Source of the DNA: Methylobacterium sp. B4
GTDB lineage: Bacteria > Pseudomonadota > Alphaproteobacteria > Rhizobiales > Beijerinckiaceae
Assembly: GCF_003201865.1 (NCBI RefSeq)
Contig: NZ_QJJJ01000011.1
Location: 62,001-126,000, forward strand
Length of the DNA: 64,000 nucleotides
Direction: 5' to 3'
In this document: positions 54,636-63,642 of the stretch, one piece after another
Position numbering within the stretch: position 1 is the first letter of the stretch
Layout: the number at the start of each line of letters is the position of its first letter
Notes under the pieces: model-generated
Databases searched by the model: none
What the model was told of the DNA's origin: nothing
Seen by the model: the letters and a program-made list of their open reading frames with translations, nothing else
Translations under genes and position numbers: made by a program

Positions 54636-55760
54636 ATGAGTGCCCATTCGTACCGGTTCGGAATCGAGGAGGAGTACTTCCTTGCCGATGCCGAGACCCG
54701 CGGCACGCCGCGCCGCTCCGTGGCGCCGTTCCATCAGGCGGCCGGCGAGCGCCTCCCCGAGATCGGGCGCGAACTGCTCCAGTGTCAGGTCGAGGTTTGC
54801 ACCCCGCCCTCCGAGGAATTTCCCGCCGCCCACGCCTCGCTCCTGCGCCAGCGCCGCGCGCTCGCCGAACTGGCGCAGGAACACGGGCTCCTCGTCTTCG
54901 CGGCGGGCACCCACCCCATCGCCGACTGGGCACGGCAATTGCCGACCAAGGGGGACCGCTATCGCGGCATCCTGCGCGATGTCGGCCTCGCCGGGCGGCG
55001 CAGCCTGATCTGCGGCATGCATGTCCACGTGGAGGTGGCCGATCCCGGCGGGCGCGTCGCGCTGATGGACCGGCTTCTGCCGTTCCAGCCGCTGCTCCTC
55101 GCGCTGACCGCCTCCTCGCCCTTCTGGCAGGGTAAGCCCACGGGCCTGTCCGCCTATCGCCTCAGCGCCTTCGGCGAACTGCCCCGCACCGGCCTGCCGG
55201 ACCTGATGGGCGACATGGCGGCCTACGAGCGCTACGTGCGCATCATGACCAATGCCGGCTCCATCCAGGATGCGAGCTTCCTGTGGTGGAGCCTGCGCCC
55301 GTCCGCGAAGTTCCCGACGCTCGAACTGCGCATCGCCGATTCCTGCACCCGGCTCTCCGATGCCATCGTCATCGCCGCGTTGTTCCGCTGCCTCGTGCGG
55401 CTGGTGGAGCGCCGGCCCGACATCCATGCGGGGCTCACCGGCGTCTCCCGGGCGATCGCTGCGGAGAACCTGTGGCGGGCCCAGCGCAGCGGCGTCGAGG
55501 CGGAACTGATCGACGAGACCGCCGAGCAGGCTTTCCCCTTCCCCGAGGCGCTCGACACCCTGCTCTCGCTGATCGCCGAGGATGCGGAGGCGCTCGGCTG
55601 CACGGCCGAGGTGGCCGATGCCCGCCGGATCGTTCGGGAGGGCACCAGCGCCGACCGGCAGATCGCCGCGTTCGAGGAAGCCCGCGGCGGCGACACCAGC
55701 AACCGTCAGGCCCTCGACGCGGTGGTGGATTGGCTCGCCGAGACCACCCGGGCCGGCTGA
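54636..55760 (+). CDS. Carboxylate-amine ligase (YbdK-type, GCS2 family)
   Basis: A 374-aa member of the glutamate-cysteine ligase family 2. The opening FGIEEEYFLAD and the active-site segments LQCQVEVCTPP, ICGMHVHVEV, FPTLELRIADSC and SIQDASFLWWSLRPS match YbdK proteins, which have weak glutamate-cysteine ligase activity. The physiological substrate is not known. ATG 54636 follows GGAGACGCAGGGA. Divergent from mutM. Confidence 0.9.
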   Translation: MSAHSYRFGIEEEYFLADAETRGTPRRSVAPFHQAAGERLPEIGRELLQCQVEVCTPPSEEFPAAHASLLRQRRALAELAQEHGLLVFAAGTHPIADWARQLPTKGDRYRGILRDVGLAGRRSLICGMHVHVEVADPGGRVALMDRLLPFQPLLLALTASSPFWQGKPTGLSAYRLSAFGELPRTGLPDLMGDMAAYERYVRIMTNAGSIQDASFLWWSLRPSAKFPTLELRIADSCTRLSDAIVIAALFRCLVRLVERRPDIHAGLTGVSRAIAAENLWRAQRSGVEAELIDETAEQAFPFPEALDTLLSLIAEDAEALGCTAEVADARRIVREGTSADRQIAAFEEARGGDTSNRQALDAVVDWLAETTRAG

Positions 55761-55764
55761 CGCC

Positions 55765-56676
55765 TCAGCCGAACAGCCCGGCGAGATTGACGAGGCTCAG
55801 GCCCGCGATCAGCAGCCCCACGACGACCATCAGCGCCCGCGCCGGGATCACCCGCACGAGCAGGGCGGCGATGGGCGCCGCGAACAACCCGCCGAGGACG
55901 AGGCCGGCGATGGTGGTCCAGTGGGTCAGACCGCCGAGCAGGGTGAAGGACAGCCCGCTCGCCAGCGCCACGAAGAACTCCGCCGCGTTGACCGAGCCGA
56001 TGGAGGTGCGTGGATCCTGCCCGCCGCCGACCAGGGTGGTCGTCACCACCGGCCCCCACCCGCCCCCGCCGACGGCATCGACGAAGCCGCCGCCGAGCGC
56101 CAGCGGCACCACCGCCCGGGGCGGTTCGCGCCGGACCTTCAGGGTGCGGAACGCCTTCGAGAGTACGTAGAGCCCCATCAAGAGTAGGTAGACCGCGACG
56201 AAGGGCTTGATCGTATCGCCGTCGATCGAGGTCAGCAGCGTCGCGCCCGCCACCGCGCCGATCACGCCGGGGATCAGCAGACGTCGGAACAGCGCGCCGT
56301 CCACGTTGCCGAGGCGCCAGTGCGACAGGCCGGAAAAGGCGGTGGTGAAGATTTCCGCCACGTGGACCGAGGCCGAGGCGGCGGCTGGCGGCACGCCGGT
56401 CGAGAGCAGGAAGGTCGTGGAGGTGATGCCGTAGGCCATGCCCAGCGCCCCATCGACGGTCTGCGCGGCAAGGCCGACCGCGACGGCGGTCCAGAAGCCG
56501 CGGCTCGACAGGCCTTCGGCCACGGCGTGGGGCGCTCCCTCGCCGCCCAGGAGGCGCAGGAGCAGCGGCGCCGCGGCGACGACGATCAGGGCCAGGGCGG
56601 CGAGCGCCGCGAGGATGATCGCGCGCGGCGGGCCGAACTTCGTCGGCCGCGCGGTGGCGGAGGGCGTGTCGGCCAT
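55765..56676 (-). CDS. TauE/SafE-family sulfite/anion exporter
   Basis: A 303-aa membrane protein with eight or nine hydrophobic segments. Family motifs are AAQTVDGALGMAYGITSTTFLLSTG, FVDAVGGGGWGPVVTTTLVGG and a matching second repeat, reflecting the internal duplication of TauE/SafE. It could export sulfite or sulfonate-derived anions; the substrate is not determined. ATG 56676 begins MADTPSATARP. It converges on the ligase gene with a 4-bp gap. Confidence 0.9.
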   Translation of the reverse strand: MADTPSATARPTKFGPPRAIILAALAALALIVVAAAPLLLRLLGGEGAPHAVAEGLSSRGFWTAVAVGLAAQTVDGALGMAYGITSTTFLLSTGVPPAAASASVHVAEIFTTAFSGLSHWRLGNVDGALFRRLLIPGVIGAVAGATLLTSIDGDTIKPFVAVYLLLMGLYVLSKAFRTLKVRREPPRAVVPLALGGGFVDAVGGGGWGPVVTTTLVGGGQDPRTSIGSVNAAEFFVALASGLSFTLLGGLTHWTTIAGLVLGGLFAAPIAALLVRVIPARALMVVVGLLIAGLSLVNLAGLFG

Positions 56677-56750
56677 CGGAGGCGGTCCGTGTGGATGCGA
56701 GCCGAGCGCGGAGCCTGCCGGGACGAGGCGAGGCGTCGCGCTTCCGAGGA

Positions 56751-58340
56751 TCAACGCGGCCCGTGGCCAAAATCTCCATCGTCCCCGTTCGTCGGGCTGT
56801 CCATCTCCGTTCCGGCGGGATCGGTGTCGGCGGATGGGCAGACGGGATCGATCCGCGACAGGCCGGGCTGCGGACGGTCGCGCAAGGTCAGCCCCAGCGC
56901 CGCCGGGTCGTCGGGCAGGAGCCTGAGCACGGCGAGGCCGCACGGGTCGCCCTCCGACCTGCTGCGGGGAATGCGCTCCCCGTTCCAGTCGACCACGCAG
57001 AGTTCGGGCTCGGAGACGGCGCCATCCGGCAGCGTGCGGGCGAACGGCTCCCAACGCCCCCGGATGGCCGGACTGGCCGCGCCGTAGGTCGCGGCGATGG
57101 CCGGCAGGGCCGCGACGAGGTTGCGCGGCCGGTAGGGCACGGGCCGACCCTCGCCCTCGAAAGTGATGCCCTGGGATCGGTGGAGCAGTTCGAGCGCGCC
57201 GATATGGACCGCCTCATCGATCGGTTCGGCGTGCGGCATCGTGCCGACGGCCCGGGTCCCCTTCTCCGCGAGCGGCGGAATCTGGTTGATGCAGCGCGCG
57301 GCCCGGCGGTGGCGGGTGATGCGGGGCCAGGGCCGGTGGATCGTCGCCGCGGTCGCTGCCGGCAGATCGATCCGGAGCGGCCTGCGCCCCGTGTCCTCGA
57401 ATTCCGCGAAGTGCAGGCCCGGCGTCAGCGCCTTCACCCGGGCGATCATCCAGGCCAGGGCGAGTTCCTCGCGGCCGCGCCGGACGAGCCCCTCGCGGGT
57501 CCAGTCGGCATAGCCGCCGCCGATATCGGCGTGGGCGCCGGGAAACCAGACCTGCTCGATCACGGCCCCGACATCGCGCTTGAACTTCGGCTTCTGCCAG
57601 AGGGCGGCCTCGAAGGAGCGGCGGCGCTCGTCGATGGCCACGGCGTGCAGGCTGACATCGACGATGGAGGAGAGTTCCGTGTTGTGGAAGGCGTACTTCT
57701 CCGCATTCGCCGCGCGGAAGCCGTCGAGCGGCACACCCAGGGCGCCGACGGTGTCGAACACGCCGAGGCAGGCGACCCGGAGGGCTTTGCGGTCGAACAC
57801 GTGCGGTTCGAGGGCGAACCACTCGGCGCAGTAGCGATCCTGCGGCTTGCGGCGGTAGTGGCGCCACGCACGGAGCTCCGTTTCCGGCGTGCAGGAGCGC
57901 GGCTTCAGCAGCCCGACCGCGGACAGGAAGCCCACGAGCGTGCGCGCGGTGAAGGCGCCGCGCGAGAAACCGAAGACGTAGATTTCGTCGCCCTCGGCGT
58001 AGTGTTCGGTGAGGAAGCGGTAGGCCTGCCGGATGTTTCGGTCGAGACCTTTGCCGAACACGCCGCCCTTGAGAGGATCGAGCCAAGCGCCCGTGCCGAC
58101 GCCGCGATCGTAATAGACCACGTACTCGATGAAACGGCCGTTCTCCTCGATGATCGATCCGGTTGCCCGCGAGCCGCCTGCCTGGACGGATTGCGGGGGA
58201 TGCGCCGCCAGCGCCTCGTCGACGCCGATCTTCAGGATCTCGCGCATCCGCACGATGTTGGTCGGCGGATGCTCATCATCGTCCTTGTTCCAGGTTCCAT
58301 CCAGGAACAGCACGAGGCGGCGGTGCGGTCTCGACGGCAT
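56751..58340 (-). CDS. DUF2235 alpha/beta-hydrolase-like protein
   Basis: A 529-aa protein of the DUF2235 family, which includes some type VI secretion phospholipase effectors but also many stand-alone cytoplasmic proteins. The N-terminal LVLFLDGTWN (about 9-18) and the nucleophile elbow GFSRGAF with Ser126 are intact; WFPGAHADIGGGY provides the further conserved Asp/His region. The last ~40 residues are acidic and disordered. No vgrG, PAAR or immunity-type gene is adjacent, so an effector role is not supported. No signal peptide. Confidence 0.88.
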   Translation of the reverse strand: MPSRPHRRLVLFLDGTWNKDDDEHPPTNIVRMREILKIGVDEALAAHPPQSVQAGGSRATGSIIEENGRFIEYVVYYDRGVGTGAWLDPLKGGVFGKGLDRNIRQAYRFLTEHYAEGDEIYVFGFSRGAFTARTLVGFLSAVGLLKPRSCTPETELRAWRHYRRKPQDRYCAEWFALEPHVFDRKALRVACLGVFDTVGALGVPLDGFRAANAEKYAFHNTELSSIVDVSLHAVAIDERRRSFEAALWQKPKFKRDVGAVIEQVWFPGAHADIGGGYADWTREGLVRRGREELALAWMIARVKALTPGLHFAEFEDTGRRPLRIDLPAATAATIHRPWPRITRHRRAARCINQIPPLAEKGTRAVGTMPHAEPIDEAVHIGALELLHRSQGITFEGEGRPVPYRPRNLVAALPAIAATYGAASPAIRGRWEPFARTLPDGAVSEPELCVVDWNGERIPRSRSEGDPCGLAVLRLLPDDPAALGLTLRDRPQPGLSRIDPVCPSADTDPAGTEMDSPTNGDDGDFGHGPR

Positions 58341-58453
58341 GGCGGCAGATCTTCGACGCAGACCGTCGATGATTGATGCGTACAGCCTGACGTTGCAAGT
58401 GAAAACCGAAGCGCCGACCGCGCCGGTCCCGTTCCGCCCGCCTCGAAGACCGA

Positions 58454-59794
58454 TCAGGCCTTGTCGAAGGGGTTCTTCGTGGTGCGCAGCGAGAGCCGGA
58501 TCGGCGCGCCGGGCAATTCGAAGGCCTCGCGCAGTCCGTTGACGAGGTAGCGGGTGTAGGATTTCGGCAGGGCGTCGAGCTGGTTGCCGAACAGGGCGAA
58601 GTGCGGCGGGCGGCTCTTCACCTGGGTTGCGTAGCGGATCTTGATGCGCCGGCCCGAGACGGCCGGGGGCGGATTGCGCTGGACCGCGTCGGTGAGCCAC
58701 GCGTTGATGCGCGCCGTCGAGACGCGCCGGCTCCATACCTCGGAGGCATCGACCACCGCCTGCATCAGCCGGTCGATGCCGTCGCCGGCCAAGCCCGAGA
58801 GCGGCACCACCGAGACGCCGCGCACCTGCGGCAGCAGGCGGGTGCAATCTTCCCTGAGGGTCTTGAGCAGGCCCGGCTGGTCGGCCACGAGATCCCACTT
58901 GTTGAGGCCGATCACCAGGGCGCGGCCCTCGCTCTCGACGAGATCGACGATGGTGAGATCCTGCTTCTCGAAGGGGATCGTCGCGTCGAGGAGCACGACC
59001 ACGACCTCGGCGAAGCGGACCGCCCGCAGCCCGTCGGAGACCGCGAGCTTCTCCAGCTTGTCGTCGATGCGCGCCCGGCGGCGCATGCCGGCGGTGTCGT
59101 GGAGCTTGATCCGGCGCCCGCGCCACTCCCAATCGAGGGAGATCGAATCGCGGGTGATGCCGGCCTCGGGGCCGACGAGGAGCCGGTCTTCGCCGATCAT
59201 GCGGTTGATCAGGGTGGACTTGCCCGCATTCGGGCGGCCGACGATGGCGACGCGCAGGCCCTTGCCGCCCTCCTCGTCCTCGATCTCGTCGTCGGGCTCG
59301 GGCAGAACCTCGCGCAAGGCATCCTGCAGCGAGCCCAGGCCCTCGCCGTGCTCGGCCGAGAACGGGATCGGATCGCCGAGCCCCAGCGAGAACGCGTCGT
59401 AGGCGCCGGCCATGCCGGCGCCGCCCTCGGCCTTGTTGGCGATGAGGATGACGGGGCAGCCGGAGCGGCGCACCAGTTCGGCGAAGGGCCGGTCGGACGG
59501 CAGGACGCCGGCGCGGGCGTCGATGACGAAGAGCACCGCATCGGCTTCGAGGATCGCGGCCTCGGTCTGGGCACGCATGCGGCCGAGCAGCGAATCGGCG
59601 TCCGCCTCCTCGAGGCCGGCGGTGTCGATGACGCGGAAAGCGACGTCGCCGATGAAGCCCTCGCCCTCGCGCCGGTCGCGGGTCACGCCGGGGCGGTCGT
59701 CCACGAGGGCGAGCTTGCGCCCGACCAGCCGGTTGAACAGGGTCGACTTGCCGACATTCGGGCGTCCGACGATCGCGACGGTCGGCAGATCCAT
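58454..59794 (-). CDS. der: Ribosome biogenesis GTPase Der (EngA)
   Basis: A tandem-GTPase protein needed for 50S subunit maturation. The 446-aa product has G domain 1 ([18 protein letters not shown] at 6-23, DTAGLE, NKAE), G domain 2 ([33 protein letters not shown]) and the C-terminal KH-like domain ([20 protein letters not shown]). All switch motifs are present. ATG 59794 begins [10 protein letters not shown]; a TTG three codons earlier is less likely. It follows the YfgM-like gene by 90 bp, without the bamB gene often found between them. Confidence 0.97.
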   Translation of the reverse strand: MDLPTVAIVGRPNVGKSTLFNRLVGRKLALVDDRPGVTRDRREGEGFIGDVAFRVIDTAGLEEADADSLLGRMRAQTEAAILEADAVLFVIDARAGVLPSDRPFAELVRRSGCPVILIANKAEGGAGMAGAYDAFSLGLGDPIPFSAEHGEGLGSLQDALREVLPEPDDEIEDEEGGKGLRVAIVGRPNAGKSTLINRMIGEDRLLVGPEAGITRDSISLDWEWRGRRIKLHDTAGMRRRARIDDKLEKLAVSDGLRAVRFAEVVVVLLDATIPFEKQDLTIVDLVESEGRALVIGLNKWDLVADQPGLLKTLREDCTRLLPQVRGVSVVPLSGLAGDGIDRLMQAVVDASEVWSRRVSTARINAWLTDAVQRNPPPAVSGRRIKIRYATQVKSRPPHFALFGNQLDALPKSYTRYLVNGLREAFELPGAPIRLSLRTTKNPFDKA

Positions 59795-59884
59795 GGGAAA
59801 CAACAGTCTCGTCGGGCACGCGGGCTGACAGGCCCGCGGCGCAGTGTTCGGTGTGTCGAAGAGTACGCCGTTCGGCCTGAGCCG

Positions 59885-60595
59885 TCAGCGGGTGATCGGC
59901 GGCGGGGCGGCGTTCTCGGGCTTGGCCTCGGTCACGGTGACCGGGCCGCCGGCCACGAGGGCCTGATAGATCTCGACGCGCTGGCGCAGGCCCTGGGGCG
60001 TCTCGCCGTCGGCGGCGATCTGGTCGAACCAGCGGCCGGCGCCCTCGATGTCGCCGCGCTTGAGCGCGGTGAGGCCGAGCATCTCGCGGGCGGTGTGGCG
60101 GAAGGCGTTGGCCGGGGCGGCGAGCCCCTGCAGGCTCGTCAGCGCGCCGGCCGGGTCGGGCCCGTCGAGGCGCAGCAGCGCGGCGCGCAGGCGGGCAAGG
60201 TCGCGCAGGGTGTCGCCGATGCCGGAATCGGCGGCGAGCTTGTCGTAGGCCTGCGCGCCGGCCGCGGCATCGCGCTTGCCCGTCTCGGCGGCGAGGCGGA
60301 AGCGGGCGAGCAGGGCGTAGCCGCCCGGACCCTCGGCCTGGATCGCGGCGAAGTCGCGGTCCGCCTCCTCGCCCTTGCCGTCCTTGGCCAGCCGGCTGGC
60401 CTTGTCGAAGCGCTCGGAGGCGAGTTCGGCGCGGGCGCGCTCGGCGTGGCGCCAGTAATTGTAGCCGCCCACGGCGGCGACGAGCAGGATCGCGGCGGTG
60501 ATGATGAGCGCGTTGTAGCGCTTCCAGATCCGGGCGACCTGGTCGCGGCGGTAATCCTCGTCGACCTCGCGGATGAACTCGTTGTTCTCGGCCAT
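59885..60595 (-). CDS. YfgM-like TPR membrane protein
   Basis: A 236-aa protein. A charged N-terminus (AENNEFIREVDEDYRRDQVARIWKRY) precedes one membrane segment (about 29-48, ALIITAAILLVAAVGGY). A periplasmic TPR-like domain follows, with DRDFAAIQAEGPGGYALLARFRLA and MLGLTALKRGDIEGAGRWFDQ. This is the layout of YfgM, an ancillary SecYEG translocon protein. In many bacteria the order is yfgM-bamB-der; here der comes directly. The tail is Pro-rich. Confidence 0.85.
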   Translation of the reverse strand: MAENNEFIREVDEDYRRDQVARIWKRYNALIITAAILLVAAVGGYNYWRHAERARAELASERFDKASRLAKDGKGEEADRDFAAIQAEGPGGYALLARFRLAAETGKRDAAAGAQAYDKLAADSGIGDTLRDLARLRAALLRLDGPDPAGALTSLQGLAAPANAFRHTAREMLGLTALKRGDIEGAGRWFDQIAADGETPQGLRQRVEIYQALVAGGPVTVTEAKPENAAPPPITR

Positions 60596-60704
60596 CACCA
60601 ATCCGGGCGCCCCTCGCGGACAGCGCGCTCGCCTCGCCTGTCGTCTCTCGCGAGGGCGCCTAGCACAGCGCCCCCGCTTTGGCGACTACGCGCGCCTTCC
60701 GCCG

Positions 60705-61316
60705 TCACGCCTGTCCCGGCCAGGCGGCGACGCCGATGAGGAGCGGGTGCAGGTACTTGCCGAACACGAACCACGCCACCACGCCGACCACCACGGCGAT
60801 CGCATCGTTGCGCCAGCCCGCCGGGGCGGCCTGCCCGCCATGCTGCTGTGCCACCTGCCCCGCCGTCAGCGTCCGGCTCCGGCGCTTGGCGCTGATGCGC
60901 GCGGCCACGGCCCAGGCAAGGAAGGAGCCGAACAGAAGGATCGAGCCGAGATCGCCGTTGGCCAGGAGGTGGGCGGTGGCCCAGATCTTCACGGCCAGCA
61001 GCATCGGGTGCTTGAGCCGCGTGCGGATATGGCCGGGGAGGTACGTCGCGGCGAGGCTGATGAAGGCGAACAGCGTCAGCAGCACCGCCAGATGCCGGGT
61101 CCAGAGCGGCGGCGACCAGACCGGGATCATGCCCGCCTGCCGGTAGAGCCCGTAGCCGTAGACCGTCAGGGCGAGGCCCAGGGCCGAGAGCAGCGTGTAG
61201 CCGAGCTTGAACCGCCCCTCGCCGTAGCGGTCGATCACCGCGGCGCGCGGCCCGCGGGCCATGGAGAAGGCGTGCGTGCCGAGGAACAGCACGAGGCCGA
61301 GGATCAGAACGAGCAT
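60705..61316 (-). CDS. NnrU-family membrane protein
   Basis: A 203-aa membrane protein with about five segments. The family hallmarks are LVLFLGTHAFSM at the start, YGEGRFKLGYTLLSALGLALTVYGYG and RTRLKHPMLLAVKIWATAHLLANGDL, a match to NnrU, which is linked to denitrification genes in some species and resembles isoprenylcysteine methyltransferase-type folds. No nitrogen-oxide genes are seen nearby. ATG 61316 is used. Confidence 0.9.
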   Translation of the reverse strand: MLVLILGLVLFLGTHAFSMARGPRAAVIDRYGEGRFKLGYTLLSALGLALTVYGYGLYRQAGMIPVWSPPLWTRHLAVLLTLFAFISLAATYLPGHIRTRLKHPMLLAVKIWATAHLLANGDLGSILLFGSFLAWAVAARISAKRRSRTLTAGQVAQQHGGQAAPAGWRNDAIAVVVGVVAWFVFGKYLHPLLIGVAAWPGQA

Positions 61317-61395
61317 GGGGCAGCCTGTGGACGGCGCTCGCTCCGGCGGATGCGGACAAGCTCCCTGTAACGGTTCAAAACGCAATCCTCTGGCG

Positions 61396-62580
61396 ATGTC
61401 CAGACTGCTCCGCCCTCTCGCCGCCCTGCTCGCGGCCGCCTGCGGCCTCGCGCCGCCGGCCGGCGCGGCATCCGAGCCGCCGCTCTCCGCGCTGACCCTG
61501 ACGGGGCCGGAGCGCACGCTCTTCTCCGCGACCCGGGACGCCTGCGACGGGGCCGACGTGCCCGACGCGCCCGCCCGCGCCTTCCGCGACGCTTCGGGCA
61601 CCATCGCCCTCTACGGTCTGCACTATCGCAACCGGGCCCTGCGCGGGCCCGACCTCGATCGCCTCAAAATCGATTGTCGCGTGGTGCTCGATTCCGGCGA
61701 GAAGCCCGACCCGGCCCTCTACGACGACCGCTCCTGGATCACCGCCACTTGGACCGAGGACGGGCGAAGCGTCTTCGCGCTCCTCCACCACGAGTATCAG
61801 GCCAACGAGCATCCCGGCCGCTGCCGCTCCAAGGTCTACATGGAGTGCTGGTACAACACGGTCACCGCGGCCTACTCCCGCGACGGGGGCGCGAGCTTCG
61901 TTCGCGCGGCGCCGCCGGCCGTGGTGGCCGGCCCGCCCTTCCGCCAGGAGGAGGGCCAGGGCCGTCACCGGGGCTTCTTCAACCCCTCCAACATCTTCGC
62001 AGAGGGGCGCTGGCGCTACTTCTTCGCCTCGACCACGGGTTGGGATCGGCCCAGCAGCGACCAGCACGCGGGCGTCTGCCTGTTTCGCACCGACCGCCCG
62101 GAGGATCCGGCGAGCTGGCGCGCTTGGACCGGCACCGGCTTCACGGCCGCCTTCCCCGATCCCTACCGCAAGGCGTTCAAGCTCGCGGACACCTGCAAAC
62201 CGATCGAGCCGTTTCCCGCGCCGGTCGGTGCGGTGGTGCGCCATCGCGGCACGGGCGCGTGGATCGCGGTGTTCATGGCCTCGGCCGGCGGGCGCTTCCC
62301 GGAATCCGGCTTCTACTGGAGCACGTCGCGCGACCTCGTGACCTGGGACGCGCCGCGGCTGCTGCTGGCGGGAAAGACGCTCTACGACGATCCCTGCAAG
62401 GCGAGCGGCCGGCTGATCTCCTACCCCTCCCTGCTCGATCCGCAGGCGGAAGGGCGCAACTTCGACGACGTGGGCGCGGGCGCGCTGCTGACCTACGCCA
62501 CGCTGCGCATCGAGGGTTGCACCATCACCTCCGACCGCGACCTCGTACGCCGGCCGGTGGCGATCAAGGTCTGGCCGTGA
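61396..62580 (+). CDS. Secreted cysteine-rich protein, probable beta-propeller
   Basis: A 394-aa protein with a signal peptide (LLRPLAALLAAACGLAPPAGA, cleavage near residue 25). The mature part has at least eight cysteines, suggesting disulfides in the periplasm or outside (for example HPGRCRSKVYMECWYN, LADTCKPIEP, DDPCKASG). Repeated strand-like motifs such as AAYSRDGGASFVRAAP and FYWSTSRDLVTWDAPRLL resemble five-bladed beta-propeller glycosidase/sialidase-like blades. I cannot name catalytic residues. ATG 61396 was chosen as the start of the signal peptide. Confidence 0.7.
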   Translation: MSRLLRPLAALLAAACGLAPPAGAASEPPLSALTLTGPERTLFSATRDACDGADVPDAPARAFRDASGTIALYGLHYRNRALRGPDLDRLKIDCRVVLDSGEKPDPALYDDRSWITATWTEDGRSVFALLHHEYQANEHPGRCRSKVYMECWYNTVTAAYSRDGGASFVRAAPPAVVAGPPFRQEEGQGRHRGFFNPSNIFAEGRWRYFFASTTGWDRPSSDQHAGVCLFRTDRPEDPASWRAWTGTGFTAAFPDPYRKAFKLADTCKPIEPFPAPVGAVVRHRGTGAWIAVFMASAGGRFPESGFYWSTSRDLVTWDAPRLLLAGKTLYDDPCKASGRLISYPSLLDPQAEGRNFDDVGAGALLTYATLRIEGCTITSDRDLVRRPVAIKVWP

Positions 62581-62586
62581 GGGCCC

Positions 62587-63546
62587 TCAGCCGAGGCCGA
62601 GCGCCGCCTTCTCCTCCAGATAGGCGGCCCGCACCGCCTCCTTGCCGTAGGCGCGCTCCAGCCGGCGCACGGTGAAGTGGGCGCGACCCATGGACTGGAA
62701 ATGGTCCATGAAGGCGGCGTTGACGGCGGCACCGCCGAGCGCGCCGATCACCGGCACCGCTTGCGCCGCGACCTTCTGCGAGACGACGAGGCCGAAGCGG
62801 GAGGCGATCTGCGCGGTGAGCCGCACCAGCGGCGGGGCGCCGGCATCGAGCAGCGAGCGGTGCGCGGCGTAGCGGGCGGCCTCCGACATGGTCTTGGCCA
62901 GCGCCGCGCGGACCGCGAAGTAGCCGCTATCGGCCACCGTGGCCTCGGCCCCGCCGCGACCGCCCAGGGCGAAGACCTGCACGCAGGCCAGAGCCGCCTC
63001 GGGGTCGGCGAGATCCTCTCCTTCCTCGCGGGCGATCTCGGCGATGGAGCGCAGCATGAGCGTCGTGGAGATCGGCAGTTCGACCGCCACGGTCGCGAGC
63101 CCGAACACGCCGCCCACGGCGCCGGTCACCGCCGCGAGCGCCTTGTGGCGGGCGTCGCTCGATCCGAAAAGGCGGCTCAGGCGCCCACCGGCTTCCGTCT
63201 CGACCCGCTCGAGGGCCGTGCCGGCGGGCTTGACGGACTTGTCGGGCAGGGTCGCCAGCGCGACCCGCAGGGCCGTGCGCATCGCGCCCTCCGTCGCGCT
63301 CGCCACGGTCTCGGTCACGGGCGCGGGCAGGGCCCGGCCGATCATGTCGAGCGGGGCGCCCGCCGCCGCCGAGAGCCGGGCGGCCAGCCCCGGCTTCTCC
63401 AGCACCGTCACCGCCCGGCGCAGGGCCGCGCGGTCGTCTTCCGACAAAGGCACCGAGGGGGGCGCCTCCACCGGAACCGGCAGGGTCTGCCCGACGAGGG
63501 TCAAGTCGCTCACGGTTCGTATCCCGTCATCGCACCTCAGTGACAT
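62587..63546 (-). CDS. EcsC-family protein
   Basis: A 319-aa protein matching the EcsC family: a helical region followed by the glycine-rich FGLATVAVELPISTTLMLRSIAEIAREEG and the end segment AVPVIGALGGAAVNAAFMDHFQSMGRAHFTVRRLER. EcsC is linked in Bacillus to the EcsAB ABC transporter, but its biochemical role is unknown. ATG 63546 or GTG 63513 may be the start. It converges on the secreted-protein gene with a 6-bp gap. Confidence 0.88.
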   Translation of the reverse strand: MSLRCDDGIRTVSDLTLVGQTLPVPVEAPPSVPLSEDDRAALRRAVTVLEKPGLAARLSAAAGAPLDMIGRALPAPVTETVASATEGAMRTALRVALATLPDKSVKPAGTALERVETEAGGRLSRLFGSSDARHKALAAVTGAVGGVFGLATVAVELPISTTLMLRSIAEIAREEGEDLADPEAALACVQVFALGGRGGAEATVADSGYFAVRAALAKTMSEAARYAAHRSLLDAGAPPLVRLTAQIASRFGLVVSQKVAAQAVPVIGALGGAAVNAAFMDHFQSMGRAHFTVRRLERAYGKEAVRAAYLEEKAALGLG

Positions 63547-63642
63547 CGGACACAGCAAGCGCGGGGCCGCCGGCTTGGTTCCGTTTTCTGAGGGTCTGCC
63601 ACGCTCAGCCCAGGCCGACCCCACAGCCGCCTGCCCCGTCGA

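Noticed and set aside
56751..58340. DUF2235 protein as a type VI secretion effector
   Set aside because: No vgrG, PAAR, chaperone or immunity gene is next to it; stand-alone members are common.
56751..59819. A 1022-aa frame joining der sequence to the DUF2235 protein
   Set aside because: Only the DUF2235 part is in the real frame; the upstream half is an off-frame reading of der.
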